Assembly: GCF_900106015.1 (NCBI RefSeq)
Contig: NZ_LT629797.1
Span: forward strand, 5,412,268-5,476,267
Direction of reading: 5' to 3'
DNA length: 64,000 nt
From: Pseudomonas sihuiensis
GTDB lineage: Bacteria > Pseudomonadota > Gammaproteobacteria > Pseudomonadales > Pseudomonadaceae
Below the pieces are notes generated by a model. That model was not told the DNA's origin. It searched no databases and was given only the letters and a program-made list of their open reading frames with translations. Positions 8,308 to 20,978 of the stretch are shown here, in pieces (position 1 is the stretch's first letter; every line of letters starts with the position of its first letter). Made by a program: the position numbers and the translations under genes.

Positions 8308-9491
8308 GCCAGGCCGTGGCATCAACGCCGATCACCCTGGGCGACGCATGGGGGCAAGTATTGCAGACCAACCCGTCGTTGATGGCGGGTGATCGCAATG
8401 TCGGCATCGCAGAAGGTGAGCGTCGCCAAGCCGGTGTGATTCCCAATCCGGAGTTGTCTTGGGAGGTTGAGGACACCCGCAGTGCTACGAGAACCACGAC
8501 GGTACAGATCAGCCAGCCTATCGAGCTGGGCGGCAAGCGCGGCGCCCGTATAGAAATGGCCGAACGCGGTATCGACAGTGCTGCGATCGGTCAGGAACAA
8601 CTGCGCAATGAGCTGCGTGCCGAGGTGGTAGGTGCTTTCCAAGGAGCCTTGTTGGCGAAGATGCGCCAAGAGTTGGCTGAGCAGTCACAGCGCCTGAGCG
8701 AGCGCGGCGTGGCGGTCGTCGATGCGCGCGTCAAGGCGGGCAAGGCCTCTGCCCTGGAGGCATCGCGTGCCCGGCTGCAGTACGAAGAGGTTCGCCTGGA
8801 GGCCGCACGGGCTCGCGATCAGCACATCAATGCCATGAATCAGTTGCTGGCCTTGATTGGGGCCTCATCGACCAATGGTGAGCCTAGCCTTAGTGGCGAT
8901 GTTACCGATATGCCCGCAATACCCTCTGAAGTCGCACTTCTGAGCCGTCTGGACAAAGTTCCGCAGATGCGTCTTGCCAGGGTCGAGATCGACCGGCAGG
9001 AGGCCGGGATCGAGGTCGAGAAGAGTCGACGGATTCCAGATCTGACGGTCAGCCTCGGCAGCCAATACAGCAGTGCGGATCGTGAGCGCGTCAACCTTGT
9101 TGGTTTGTCCATGCCTCTGCCTCTGTTCGATCGCAATCAGGGCAATGTTCTGGCTGCCTCGCGGCGGGCTGATCAGGCGCGTGACTTGCGAAATGCTGCC
9201 GAGTTACGCCTGCGCAGTGAGGTGCAGCAGGCCTATCAGCAGTGGCGAACGGCGCAGGGAGCGATTAGCGGCTTCGAAGGTGGCTTGCTCGCGTCCGCGG
9301 ACACAGCGTTGGAAAACACGACGCGTGGATTCCAGATGGGCAAGTTCGGTTTTATCGATGTGCTCGATGCCCAGCGCACATTGATCGACGTTCGCTCCCG
9401 TTACCTGCAGGCACTCGGCGAAGCACTCGATGCCTGGGTTCGCCTGGAGCGCATCTACGGCGATCTGTCTGCCCAAGCGGATAGCTACTGA
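8226..9491 (+). CDS. czcC: CzcC-type outer-membrane channel of an RND metal efflux pump
   Basis: TolC-superfamily outer-membrane factor of up to 421 residues with a signal peptide (CLAVACSFIVSQAVASTP) and two repeated helical-barrel halves (LGDAWGQVLQTNPSL..., later VNLVGLSMPLPLFDRNQG). The GTG at 8226 has no ribosome site, whereas a TTG at 8241 follows GGAGG at 8 bases and may be the true start. It forms the exit duct for the CzcBA pump encoded downstream. Spacing to czcB is short, so this is one operon. Divergent czcRS should regulate it. Confidence 0.93.
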   Translation: MEEKPLSRRYSRIAEALCLAVACSFIVSQAVASTPITLGDAWGQVLQTNPSLMAGDRNVGIAEGERRQAGVIPNPELSWEVEDTRSATRTTTVQISQPIELGGKRGARIEMAERGIDSAAIGQEQLRNELRAEVVGAFQGALLAKMRQELAEQSQRLSERGVAVVDARVKAGKASALEASRARLQYEEVRLEAARARDQHINAMNQLLALIGASSTNGEPSLSGDVTDMPAIPSEVALLSRLDKVPQMRLARVEIDRQEAGIEVEKSRRIPDLTVSLGSQYSSADRERVNLVGLSMPLPLFDRNQGNVLAASRRADQARDLRNAAELRLRSEVQQAYQQWRTAQGAISGFEGGLLASADTALENTTRGFQMGKFGFIDVLDAQRTLIDVRSRYLQALGEALDAWVRLERIYGDLSAQADSY

Positions 9492-9548
9492 TTTCCTGTC
9501 ACGACGATCGGCGCGATGCCGGTTACTGATCATCTTTTGGGGTTGTTC

Positions 9549-13983
<4,435 letters not shown>

Positions 13984-14071
13984 GAGCGAGTATATCGCGG
14001 CGCTGGTGCGGAATTATTACGAACCGGCGAAGTGGCAATGGCTCAATGGGTTGGTAACGGATGGCGCGTAA
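13984..14071 (+). other. Short coding-like remnant after czcA
   Basis: Directly after the czcA stop an open stretch reads IAALVRNYYEPAKWQWLNGL and ends with TAA at 14069-14071. It has no start codon and looks like the 3' end of an unrelated lost gene. The family is not recognised. It may mark the edge between the metal locus and the tmRNA island. Confidence 0.3.
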
Positions 14072-14142
14072 GGCCTAGTTACCCGGCCCATTTCTCAACA
14101 GAGTCTGTCGAAAGCAGCCATTTGAAGAGTGATGGCTTCGAT

Positions 14143-14190
14143 ACTGTAATCGCAAAAAATAAAGTGATCCCGCACCGGTTGGTGCGAGAT
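14143..14190 (-). terminator. Terminator of the 14213-14842 gene
   Basis: On the minus strand, stem CGCACC / GGTGCG with a 4-base loop is followed by a T-rich run (TTTATTTTTTG), about 25 bases after the stop codon of the gene. Confidence 0.65.
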
Positions 14191-14212
14191 CTAAGCTGAT
14201 GCTAGCGTTCGC

Positions 14213-14842
14213 TTACTGAAGCGGCAGGCCGCATTCTTCGCGAATCTGAAGCTCTAGATAGTAGTCTTCGTTCGGCACGCCGAATCTGCGTTCGAGCTCA
14301 TCTAGCGCATCTTCATAGCAGGCTTCCTTTCCATAGTTCTTCGGGCGTGGCTTCGAGCTACCGAACGGGGCTTGATTTTTCTTGGGGCCGACATCGTTGC
14401 GATAGGCCACGGTATTGCCTTGAGCGTCATAGTCCAGATACCAGCCATTTTCGATGAGGTAATTCCCCTGGCGTCCCTGTCCAAGCAGCGCACCGGGAGT
14501 GTATCCGTCGACCTCATTTTGAAGGGCGCATCCGTGTTCTCCACACTGCAGGGTTAAAGTCCCTGCGGTGTGTTTTACAAAGCGCTCCCCCGTTTCCCGG
14601 TTGATGAATGCCATCTGCTTTTGGCTGGGTGTGTTCTTGCCCGCCGGCCGACAGTCGTAGACGGTTCGGGTCGGCAATGAGCCATCGGCCCTTCTCAGAC
14701 CCAGAGTAGGGATCTCCATCTTGGTGTCACAGGACATAACGTTCATGGCGGGCGTGTAATCGAAGAATTCCGCTTGTTCTGCGAAGGCAGGGAGGCTGCT
14801 GATCAGCCCCAGAGCTACGAGCGACTTCCTGAATATGGTCAT
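14213..14842 (-). CDS. Secreted hypothetical protein
   Basis: A 209-residue protein with a signal peptide (MTIFRKSLVALGLISSLPAFA). The mature part has five or more cysteines (MSCDT, DCRPAG, LQCGEHGCAL, KEACYED, EECGL), compatible with periplasmic disulfides. A good Shine-Dalgarno (AGGAG) precedes the ATG. No family is recognised. It lies at the left part of the tmRNA island with no obvious partner and its own terminator. Confidence 0.7.
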   Translation of the reverse strand: MTIFRKSLVALGLISSLPAFAEQAEFFDYTPAMNVMSCDTKMEIPTLGLRRADGSLPTRTVYDCRPAGKNTPSQKQMAFINRETGERFVKHTAGTLTLQCGEHGCALQNEVDGYTPGALLGQGRQGNYLIENGWYLDYDAQGNTVAYRNDVGPKKNQAPFGSSKPRPKNYGKEACYEDALDELERRFGVPNEDYYLELQIREECGLPLQ

Positions 14843-14936
14843 GAGGACTCCTTTTCATTTATTTGGCCCATGCAGGTAGAAGCTGCATGGAGGCCATGTG
14901 GCGTAGGTGATTGCTGAAGAGTTAGGTCGGGGAGGG

Positions 14937-15281
14937 TTACTTCTTCTTTTTCTTGTAGCGAACGACGATCCGGTTGTAGGTCGGATACTTCTCGATCACG
15001 TAGTCAGGACTGAGTGTCAGCAGGTTGTGCATGGCAATGCCGGTGGCCGTGAGCAACCCCAATGCGCCTGTGATACCTCCTGCGAAGCTGCCTGCTGCCA
15101 GGCCAATTCGTCCGGCTGTGTAAACGCGGCAAGTCAGTCCAGTGACCTCAATCTTGCTTTCGACCAGGCGAACAGCTTCGAGCAACTTGCCGCCGAGGCC
15201 TACGACCTCGAAAGACTCCTTGCTGCTGATGAGTTGAGGAAGTTTGGCGGTGGCTAGGTCATGAAAAGTTAGCTTCATCAT
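14937..15281 (-). CDS. Hypothetical protein with a central hydrophobic segment
   Basis: A 114-residue protein with a charged N-terminus, a glycine/alanine-rich hydrophobic stretch at about residues 55-85 (GLAAGSFAGGITGALGLLTA) and a basic lysine tail. The ATG at 15278 is an equally good start. The layout suggests a single membrane hairpin or a phage/island accessory protein. No function can be assigned. It is divergent from the XRE regulator gene, with 80 bases between them. Confidence 0.55.
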   Translation of the reverse strand: MMKLTFHDLATAKLPQLISSKESFEVVGLGGKLLEAVRLVESKIEVTGLTCRVYTAGRIGLAAGSFAGGITGALGLLTATGIAMHNLLTLSPDYVIEKYPTYNRIVVRYKKKKK

Positions 15282-15361
15282 TTCAGTACTCCCTGTGTGA
15301 TCAAAGAAATGGGTCGTAAATACCGTGGTCGTTTTGGCAGCATAACGAAACGATTCGCGTC

Positions 15362-15607
15362 ATGCCAAGAATCTCCGCGACTCAAGATCAAGACCAAAGC
15401 CTGATGCGTCTGGGAAAGGCTGTTCGTGCCCGCAGAGCGCAGCAGGCTCTCTCCCAGGAAGCACTTGCTGATGCGGCTGGGATTGACCGCTCCCATATGG
15501 GGAAAATTGAGCGTGGGGAACGCAATGTGACCTTTCTGAACATTGCGCGAATCGCTTCTGCGCTTGGATGTAAACCATCTGACTTACTGCTGGACGCTGA
15601 TCTGTAG
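15362..15607 (+). CDS. XRE-family helix-turn-helix regulator
   Basis: An 81-residue single-domain Cro/C1-type protein: LGKAVRARRAQQALSQEALA, then DAAGIDRSHMGKIERGERNV and ALGCKPSDLLLDAD. Such island regulators usually repress the adjacent divergent gene (here 14937-15281) or transfer functions. It ends with a TAG stop, evidence that TAG is used as a normal terminator in this genome. Confidence 0.88.
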   Translation: MPRISATQDQDQSLMRLGKAVRARRAQQALSQEALADAAGIDRSHMGKIERGERNVTFLNIARIASALGCKPSDLLLDADL

Positions 15608-15635
15608 CGTCTCGCCCAACGGCGCCTGCCATCTG

Positions 15636-16133
15636 TTAAAGCAAGCCCTGTTCAGCCAGCGACACGATGCCTTCTGACCCCACGATGAAGTGGTCCAGCG
15701 TGGTGGTGCCAACCATGACCAAGGCGTTTTTGAGTGTCTGCGTCAGGCGTATATCTGCCTGGCTGGGCGAGGGATCGCCCGAAGGGTGGTTGTGCACCAG
15801 GATCACGGCAGCGGCGTTGTGAGCGAGCACTGTCTTGACCACTTCGCGCGGATACACGCTGGCCGCATCGAGGGTGCCGCGAAACAACTCCTCGAAACTG
15901 ATCACCCGGTGTTTGCTGTCGAGCAGCAGCACCGCGAAGATTTCGTGTGGTAGATCCTGCAGCAGCACCTGCAGGTGTTCTCTGACTTTGTGTGGATCAG
16001 TCAGCGCGCGTCCCTTACTAAGTCGCTGAGTGGCCAACTGCTGGGCCATGCGCAGGATGTCGGTTTCGCTGACAGGCGAGTCCACCAGGTAATTGCCGGC
16101 GACTTCACCGGCCCTGAGTTTGTGAAATTTCAT
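15636..16133 (-). CDS. RadC-family JAMM-domain protein
   Basis: A 165-residue member of the short RadC/YeeS class: the JAMM metal-binding motif is visible as HNHPSGDPSPSQAD. It lacks the N-terminal helix-hairpin-helix of chromosomal RadC. These proteins are common in integrative elements and prophages beside recombination genes; the molecular role is not established. It is the last gene of a leftward set with the three genes to its right. Confidence 0.9.
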   Translation of the reverse strand: MKFHKLRAGEVAGNYLVDSPVSETDILRMAQQLATQRLSKGRALTDPHKVREHLQVLLQDLPHEIFAVLLLDSKHRVISFEELFRGTLDAASVYPREVVKTVLAHNAAAVILVHNHPSGDPSPSQADIRLTQTLKNALVMVGTTTLDHFIVGSEGIVSLAEQGLL

Positions 16134-16174
16134 GGTGTGTCTCCGGATGGCGAGCCGATTCGGCCCGCCTATGG

Positions 16175-17071
16175 TTAGGCTGACGGTTCGAGCTGTTGGG
16201 ATTGGGCTTCGAGTTTCTCGGCGAGTGACTGGGTGTGAACGGTGCTGTCGGGCTTCGATGCGGCAGGCTGGCCGTCCGGAAAGAACTCTTCAGCAATGGC
16301 GCTGCTGTCCTCACCGTCGTCTTCGAAGATGCCGTTGCTCAGGCCGAGTCGCGCGGTGGCATCCAACGCTGCCTGATCAAAGCCAGCCGCCAGACGCGCC
16401 TCATCCAGCTCCCGTGCAGTGAGCAACGCTTGCTCCACGGTCATGCCGCTACGTAGCGTCAGATCGACGTAGAAGATCGGTGTGCCATAGCTCTGCCGCG
16501 TGGATTTGCCACGCAGACGCAGTTCCAGCGGCAGGCAGGCCAGGCGATCACCGGATATGGCCCGGAAGTATTGCAGCCGGGCTATCAGCGTGCGGATGCT
16601 ATTGAAGCCCGTGGTGCGAAACACGAAGCTGCCCAGGGCGTCCTCATCGCCAATCACCACGTTCATCCGCCCGTAGGGCTTGCAGGCGTTGCCCTTGGCT
16701 AGAGGGCAGGCATCGGGTGACGGGCAGGGCAGCGATTGGACGCCATCCTTACCGATACGCTTGCAGGTTTCACCGTTGCCGACACACATCGGTCGACCGT
16801 TCTGCCGATCAAACAGGGTGTAATCAGCGCGGAAGTTCAGCTCAGGTTCGTTGAACAGCAAGCGCACCGGGATGCTGCGCAGCTTGTCGTCCTTGCCCTG
16901 ACGTAACTCATCATTGAGTGGATGCAGCAACCAGCCGTCTTTGCCCTGCACCTGGGAGGTGATGGTGAATTGATCGTCTTTCTCCGGCAGGCGCTTGCCG
17001 TTCTTCTCGACGACCTTGCCGATCGAGATGCGCCCGAGTACGGGCGGGGTAATTGCCAGGCCTTTGAGCAT
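16175..17071 (-). CDS. Island-type cysteine-rich protein of the DUF932/YqaJ cluster
   Basis: About 298 residues from the ATG at 17071 (MLKGLAITPPVLGRISIGKV); the ATG at 17092 is less likely. It contains a conserved Cys cluster (PMCVGNGETCKRIG, LPCPSPDACPLAKGNACK) suggesting zinc binding. Proteins of this type occur in integrative elements next to YqaJ nuclease and DUF932 genes, often annotated as hydrolase or metal-binding protein. Their activity is unknown; a part in homologous recombination of the element is inferred from context. Confidence 0.75.
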   Translation of the reverse strand: MLKGLAITPPVLGRISIGKVVEKNGKRLPEKDDQFTITSQVQGKDGWLLHPLNDELRQGKDDKLRSIPVRLLFNEPELNFRADYTLFDRQNGRPMCVGNGETCKRIGKDGVQSLPCPSPDACPLAKGNACKPYGRMNVVIGDEDALGSFVFRTTGFNSIRTLIARLQYFRAISGDRLACLPLELRLRGKSTRQSYGTPIFYVDLTLRSGMTVEQALLTARELDEARLAAGFDQAALDATARLGLSNGIFEDDGEDSSAIAEEFFPDGQPAASKPDSTVHTQSLAEKLEAQSQQLEPSA

Positions 17072-17159
17072 GATGGCGCTCCTTGTAAGCAAAAAAGGCC
17101 AGCCAGCAGCGCGAACTGCATGGACTGGCCAAGGGGAGGGATGGAGTAGAAGAGGGCGA

Positions 17160-18173
17160 TCAGCCGATCAGAAAGCGCCGACTACCTTCCTTGAGCTTCG
17201 GATAACGGGCCTGCAGGTAAGGCTTTTCCTGGAGCAGGCGCTCGACATCGAGCACGGTGCTGTCTTTGGCTTTGCGCCAGCTCACGTAGCCGCTGGAGAA
17301 CTCAGCACGGGTCGATTCACCCATGGCTTGCTGCAGCATTTGCTTGAGCTCGGCCTCGCGCTTTTCTTTCTCGGAGATCGATTGACGCACAGCCTTCAGC
17401 TCCAGGAAGGCAGCCGCCAGACCGGCATTGCTGCTGAAGTCGACCACCTGGCCATTGTCCTGCGGATACAGGCAACGCAGCGCCAGCTCGGCCGATGCAC
17501 TGCCATCGGCAGGTGGTGGTGTATCCGTTTCAACGTACTGCCAGAAGCGGCGCTCCAGTTCGATCAGGCGAGCGATCATCTGCTCATCCCGCTCGATGCG
17601 ATGGATCTCCAGCGTCTGACCACCGAGCAACACCGCCACATCAGCCGCCTGCTTGCCGGTTACGGCGAGCTGGTGCATCACCTGCAACTGCACATATTCG
17701 GGGACGCCTTCTTTCCAGAGGCGTGCCCCGTTTATGCCGGCTGTCTTGCATTCGAGGATCTGCACTTCGTCTGTACCAATCACCTCGCGATCAATGTTAG
17801 CCAGCATCCAGGGCAAATCCGGATTGGGATGCTGCAGTACGGCGTTGATGCGACGTACCTTGTGCTTCGTGCGCTTGCTGTAATGCCAGGCCACGATGGG
17901 CTCCAGCACGTTGCCCCAGTATGCCGGGCTTTCCTCGTCGTGCGGATCGGTTTTCGGCAGGTTGCTGTCGCGGCCGGTTTTCTCCAGCCACAACTCCAAC
18001 TGGGATTTGTAGGGACTGAGACCGACCGCCGCCGCTGCATCCGAACTGCCGATGCCTTGTTTGCGGATCTGCAGCCAGTCCTCGCGCGGCAGCTCCTTGG
18101 TGCTGACCAGGCGCAGGGCAGGGCGTTTCTTGCTGGTGCTGCCATTCAATGACGTTGCTTTCATGGTGTTCAC
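17160..18173 (-). CDS. YqaJ-type viral recombinase (lambda-exonuclease-like nuclease)
   Basis: A 337-residue protein with YqaJ/lambda-exonuclease features: RKQGIGSSDAAAAVGLSPYK near residues 37-56, the substrate loop AYWGNVLEPIVAW, an acidic residue in LANIDREV and the PD-(D/E)XK pair in QILECKTA. The C-terminal third is a coiled coil rich in Lys and Glu. It should digest one DNA strand to make 3' tails for annealing. A Redbeta/RecT-type annealing partner is not recognisable here, although the 16175 gene or DUF932 protein might fill that role. Confidence 0.88.
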   Translation of the reverse strand: MNTMKATSLNGSTSKKRPALRLVSTKELPREDWLQIRKQGIGSSDAAAAVGLSPYKSQLELWLEKTGRDSNLPKTDPHDEESPAYWGNVLEPIVAWHYSKRTKHKVRRINAVLQHPNPDLPWMLANIDREVIGTDEVQILECKTAGINGARLWKEGVPEYVQLQVMHQLAVTGKQAADVAVLLGGQTLEIHRIERDEQMIARLIELERRFWQYVETDTPPPADGSASAELALRCLYPQDNGQVVDFSSNAGLAAAFLELKAVRQSISEKEKREAELKQMLQQAMGESTRAEFSSGYVSWRKAKDSTVLDVERLLQEKPYLQARYPKLKEGSRRFLIG

Positions 18174-18250
18174 CTCGCGGACACAAAACCGCCCGGTCAG
18201 CGCTGAACTGACCGGGCGTTATGGAGTGGATGAAGTAGAAAAGGGGAAGA

Positions 18251-19219
18251 TCAGGCGACCATTTGCAGGGCCGCATTCAGAGCGCGTTGCTTGACCTGTG
18301 CACCTTGGCCAAACCAGGCCGAGTCGAGTCGGTACTCAGTGCTGCGAGCGCGACGCTCATGGTCAACGTACTCGGTCACCGCGTTGAGCAGACCCCAGGC
18401 AGTGCCGCGAGCCGACTCCAGATCCGAACCACGCCCGCGTCCTTCGTAGAGCTCCTGCACGCGGCGCAAAGCGCGTTCGTTGGGCAACTGCTCGGGCAGT
18501 TGGCCGGTCGGACTGACCTCGCACAGCACGTTCATGAAGTAGCCCAGTGCCTCATGCCACTGCACCTTGCGCTCAGCCAGCGCGCGCATGCGGTACATGA
18601 AGTCGTCCCATTGCGAGACGGCGATGCCAAGTTGCTTCTTCACCGCCTTCGGATCGAAGCGGGTGTTGTGCGGCACCTTGATCGCACGGCTGGTGCCATC
18701 CAGGGCGACCGTCAGGGTGTTGTTGCACACCACGCGAACGGTGGTCGGTGTCGCCGTGGTGGCCAGGGTGCCGTCACAGGAAGTCGCCAGCAGCAGGTAG
18801 CCGTTGACCTGATCGTTGCCCTTGATCGACGTGCCTTGTCCGGTACGCGCCAGCGCCCAGAACTTGCGACCTCCCTTGAGCACGCCCGCAGTTTCCAGCT
18901 CATAGCCGGACACTTCGGTCAGATCGCGATAGAACTCCAGCACCTCGCGCGGTTGCACGGTGTGATAGCGGTTGGAGACTACCGATAACGGAGCCTTGGT
19001 ATCGGAGCGGTAGAGCACCTTCTGTTCAGGAAAGGAATGGATCGTGCCCAGATGACCGACAGCATCCGATTTGAAATGTACCGGCGACTCCTGGATTTGC
19101 CAGTCCATACCAGCTTGACGTTGCCAGACCTCGATAGGTTGCTTGCGAGGCAGGTTGTTGCCCAGGCCGTGCCAGGGAGTGGTGCCGACGTAAGCCATTT
19201 GTTCGACTTGATGAGCCAT
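18251..19219 (-). CDS. DUF932 (phage/plasmid-like TIGR03299) protein
   Basis: About 322 residues from MAHQVEQMAYVGTTPWHGLG, chosen because the upstream ATG at 19279 adds a non-conserved segment. The hallmark TPWHGLGN start, LSVVSNRYHTVQPREVLEFY and the NTLTVALDG region identify DUF932. Members occur in plasmids and integrative elements with single-strand annealing genes and have been proposed to act in replication or recombination; no biochemical role is certain. It is transcribed with the YqaJ and RadC genes. Confidence 0.88.
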   Translation of the reverse strand: MAHQVEQMAYVGTTPWHGLGNNLPRKQPIEVWQRQAGMDWQIQESPVHFKSDAVGHLGTIHSFPEQKVLYRSDTKAPLSVVSNRYHTVQPREVLEFYRDLTEVSGYELETAGVLKGGRKFWALARTGQGTSIKGNDQVNGYLLLATSCDGTLATTATPTTVRVVCNNTLTVALDGTSRAIKVPHNTRFDPKAVKKQLGIAVSQWDDFMYRMRALAERKVQWHEALGYFMNVLCEVSPTGQLPEQLPNERALRRVQELYEGRGRGSDLESARGTAWGLLNAVTEYVDHERRARSTEYRLDSAWFGQGAQVKQRALNAALQMVA

Positions 19220-19311
19220 GATGAATTTCCTTTGAGCAATAGCCGGCATAAAGCGCTGCGCATGGCGCAGCACCGGCATTTAGGGATGAATGAAAGAGAA
19301 GGGCGGCCGGA

Positions 19312-19638
19312 TCAGACCGTTTGATTGAAGCGGTGACCGCAGCTCAGACAGTGGTTGTGGGCCAGCACATGACGGTCAAGTTTTTCACCAAGCTGAGCGC
19401 CCATCGCACAACCACCAGCAGCACCAACCAGTCCGTTGAGAATGGCCGATGACAGGGCATTGAGGTTGACGTTGGGAGGTTTGGCTAGGCCGCTGCTGGC
19501 AATGGCCGGACCAGTGAGCAGGATGGTACCGGCACCACGCAGCGCACCGCCCAGCATGCCGATGAAGGCAGCAATCCGCATGGCGGAGAGGTGCGTGGAG
19601 ACCTGAGGAGAGCCGCAGCTCGGGCAGTGCAATGACAT
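19312..19638 (-). CDS. Small zinc-ribbon membrane protein
   Basis: About 108 residues from MSLHCPSCGSPQVST. An N-terminal CPSCG and C-terminal CLSCGHRF pair would form a split zinc ribbon around a glycine-rich hydrophobic core (IAAFIGMLGGALRGAGTILL; GLVGAAGGCAMGAQL). It lies upstream of the DUF932 gene on the same strand. Its function is unknown. Confidence 0.65.
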   Translation of the reverse strand: MSLHCPSCGSPQVSTHLSAMRIAAFIGMLGGALRGAGTILLTGPAIASSGLAKPPNVNLNALSSAILNGLVGAAGGCAMGAQLGEKLDRHVLAHNHCLSCGHRFNQTV

Positions 19639-19806
19639 GGTTGAAGACTCCATGGTGGGGATGTCATTGCGGTGATGTGTGACTGAAAAAAAATGGATTC
19701 AACGCGGCAGGAAAGGTCATCGTTGATTGACAATTGCTTTTACTTGCTCAGATTACGAAACTGTCGCTCCGCAGCCTCAGAGCTGCTGCTAAGAAGGATG
19801 CAAGAA

Positions 19807-19956
19807 ATGAGCGACCGTTTTGAAGACGATGAAGAGGAAAATACCCTCGATTTCGATCACGAAGCAGCTGAAAAAGCAGGCTATTCCGGTGTTCCTATTG
19901 AGGAGCTGGACGAAATAGCTCTTCGTGAAATAGAGCGGGTTAGCAAAGGCGAATAG
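19807..19956 (+). CDS. Small acidic protein
   Basis: A 49-residue very acidic protein (MSDRFEDDEEENTLDFDHEA) starting at an ATG 9 bases after AAGGA; the longer frame from 19693 has a poor start. Its size and charge resemble antitoxins, DNA mimics or anti-defence proteins, but no family is recognised. It ends with TAG. It precedes the nuclease-helicase pair by 236 bases in which no gene was seen. Confidence 0.5.
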   Translation: MSDRFEDDEEENTLDFDHEAAEKAGYSGVPIEELDEIALREIERVSKGE

Positions 19957-20192
19957 CCTGCCAGCTTGATCAAGCCTTGATGCTTATCTGGCGCCCGTTT
20001 CTACTTGGGTCATGGCATGCGGTTAGTTTGTCTTGGTAGCTGCATGCTGTGAGCCACGATTTGCGGCCCGCACAGCGCTAACACGATAATCCAGGTGTCA
20101 AGGATCGTCGCCCAAATGCAGATAGCGGACTCCCTCAGAACTCTCAGGCAGTGCCTGTTGCATCGTTTTTTAGACATGGATGAGAGCCGCGC

Positions 20193-20978
20193 ATGATTTG
20201 GCAAACCCTATATCAGTCGGCAGATGGCTGCGTCTCCTGGCAAGGTAACTGTGCGCAGGCTGGAGATTTGTTCAATGGCTTTCTGCAAGGTCCCGTGTCT
20301 GCACGCCTGAACGATAGTGAAGGCAGCATTGCATTGAGCCAGCATCTTCGAGGTCTTAGCCTAACTGGTATGGGGCAGGATGCCTTGCAGGCTGTGCTCG
20401 ACGCAGAGCTGCCAGAAACTCGCGATTGGGCTGCGGGTGAGGCACTGGCAGAGGTAGTGCTGCAGGAGCAGCATGACGTGGTGTTGCCCTGGAACAATGA
20501 GCGCGACAAGCGTAATCCTTTTGCATCTTTGCCAGGTGCTGACATTGTTGGCTTCCAGCGCGATGGTGAATCACATCGTCTGGCATTGGGTGAAGTCAAA
20601 TGCTCATCCGAGGATAAATGGCCGCCTCAGGTTATGACTGGGCGTAGTGGCATGATCCATCAGCTAGAGACGCTTGCTGGAAACCTCGGCACCTTGTGCC
20701 AGTTGCTCAAATGGTTACTGCCTAGAGTCAAGAATACTGAATATCAGGCAGCCTTTGATTCCGCTTGCAGGCGATATTTCGAGTCTGGAAATCGTGATCT
20801 AGCGCTATTTGGCGTTTTAATACGCGATCAGGCAGCCAGCGAGATGGATTTGAAAAATCGCGGCAAGGCTCTTGTAAAGAGCGTGCATGCCCCGACACGT
20901 TGCCACCTACTTGCCTTGTATCTGCCTTGGCCGATTGAACAACTGCCTGCTGTTATTACGCAGGGATGTGGAACATGA
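20193..20978 (+). CDS. PD-(D/E)XK-type nuclease-like protein, HamA-like partner of the helicase
   Basis: A 261-residue protein. Residues about 84-136 carry a restriction-endonuclease-like signature: an acidic helix (EALAEVVLQEQ), then LPGADIVGF (Asp117) and LALGEVK (Glu134, Lys136). It overlaps the helicase gene by 4-13 bases. A small PD-(D/E)XK nuclease coupled to a large SF2 helicase is the layout of Hachiman (HamAB) and AbpAB anti-phage systems. Whether this protein belongs to the DUF1837/HamA family proper or is a new nuclease type cannot be decided by eye. It would be the effector that degrades DNA on infection. Confidence 0.6.
   Translation: MIWQTLYQSADGCVSWQGNCAQAGDLFNGFLQGPVSARLNDSEGSIALSQHLRGLSLTGMGQDALQAVLDAELPETRDWAAGEALAEVVLQEQHDVVLPWNNERDKRNPFASLPGADIVGFQRDGESHRLALGEVKCSSEDKWPPQVMTGRSGMIHQLETLAGNLGTLCQLLKWLLPRVKNTEYQAAFDSACRRYFESGNRDLALFGVLIRDQAASEMDLKNRGKALVKSVHAPTRCHLLALYLPWPIEQLPAVITQGCGT

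Noticed and set aside
16995..18152. 385-codon plus-strand ORF opposite the YqaJ gene
   Set aside because: Shadow of the YqaJ-type nuclease; no domain or ribosome site.
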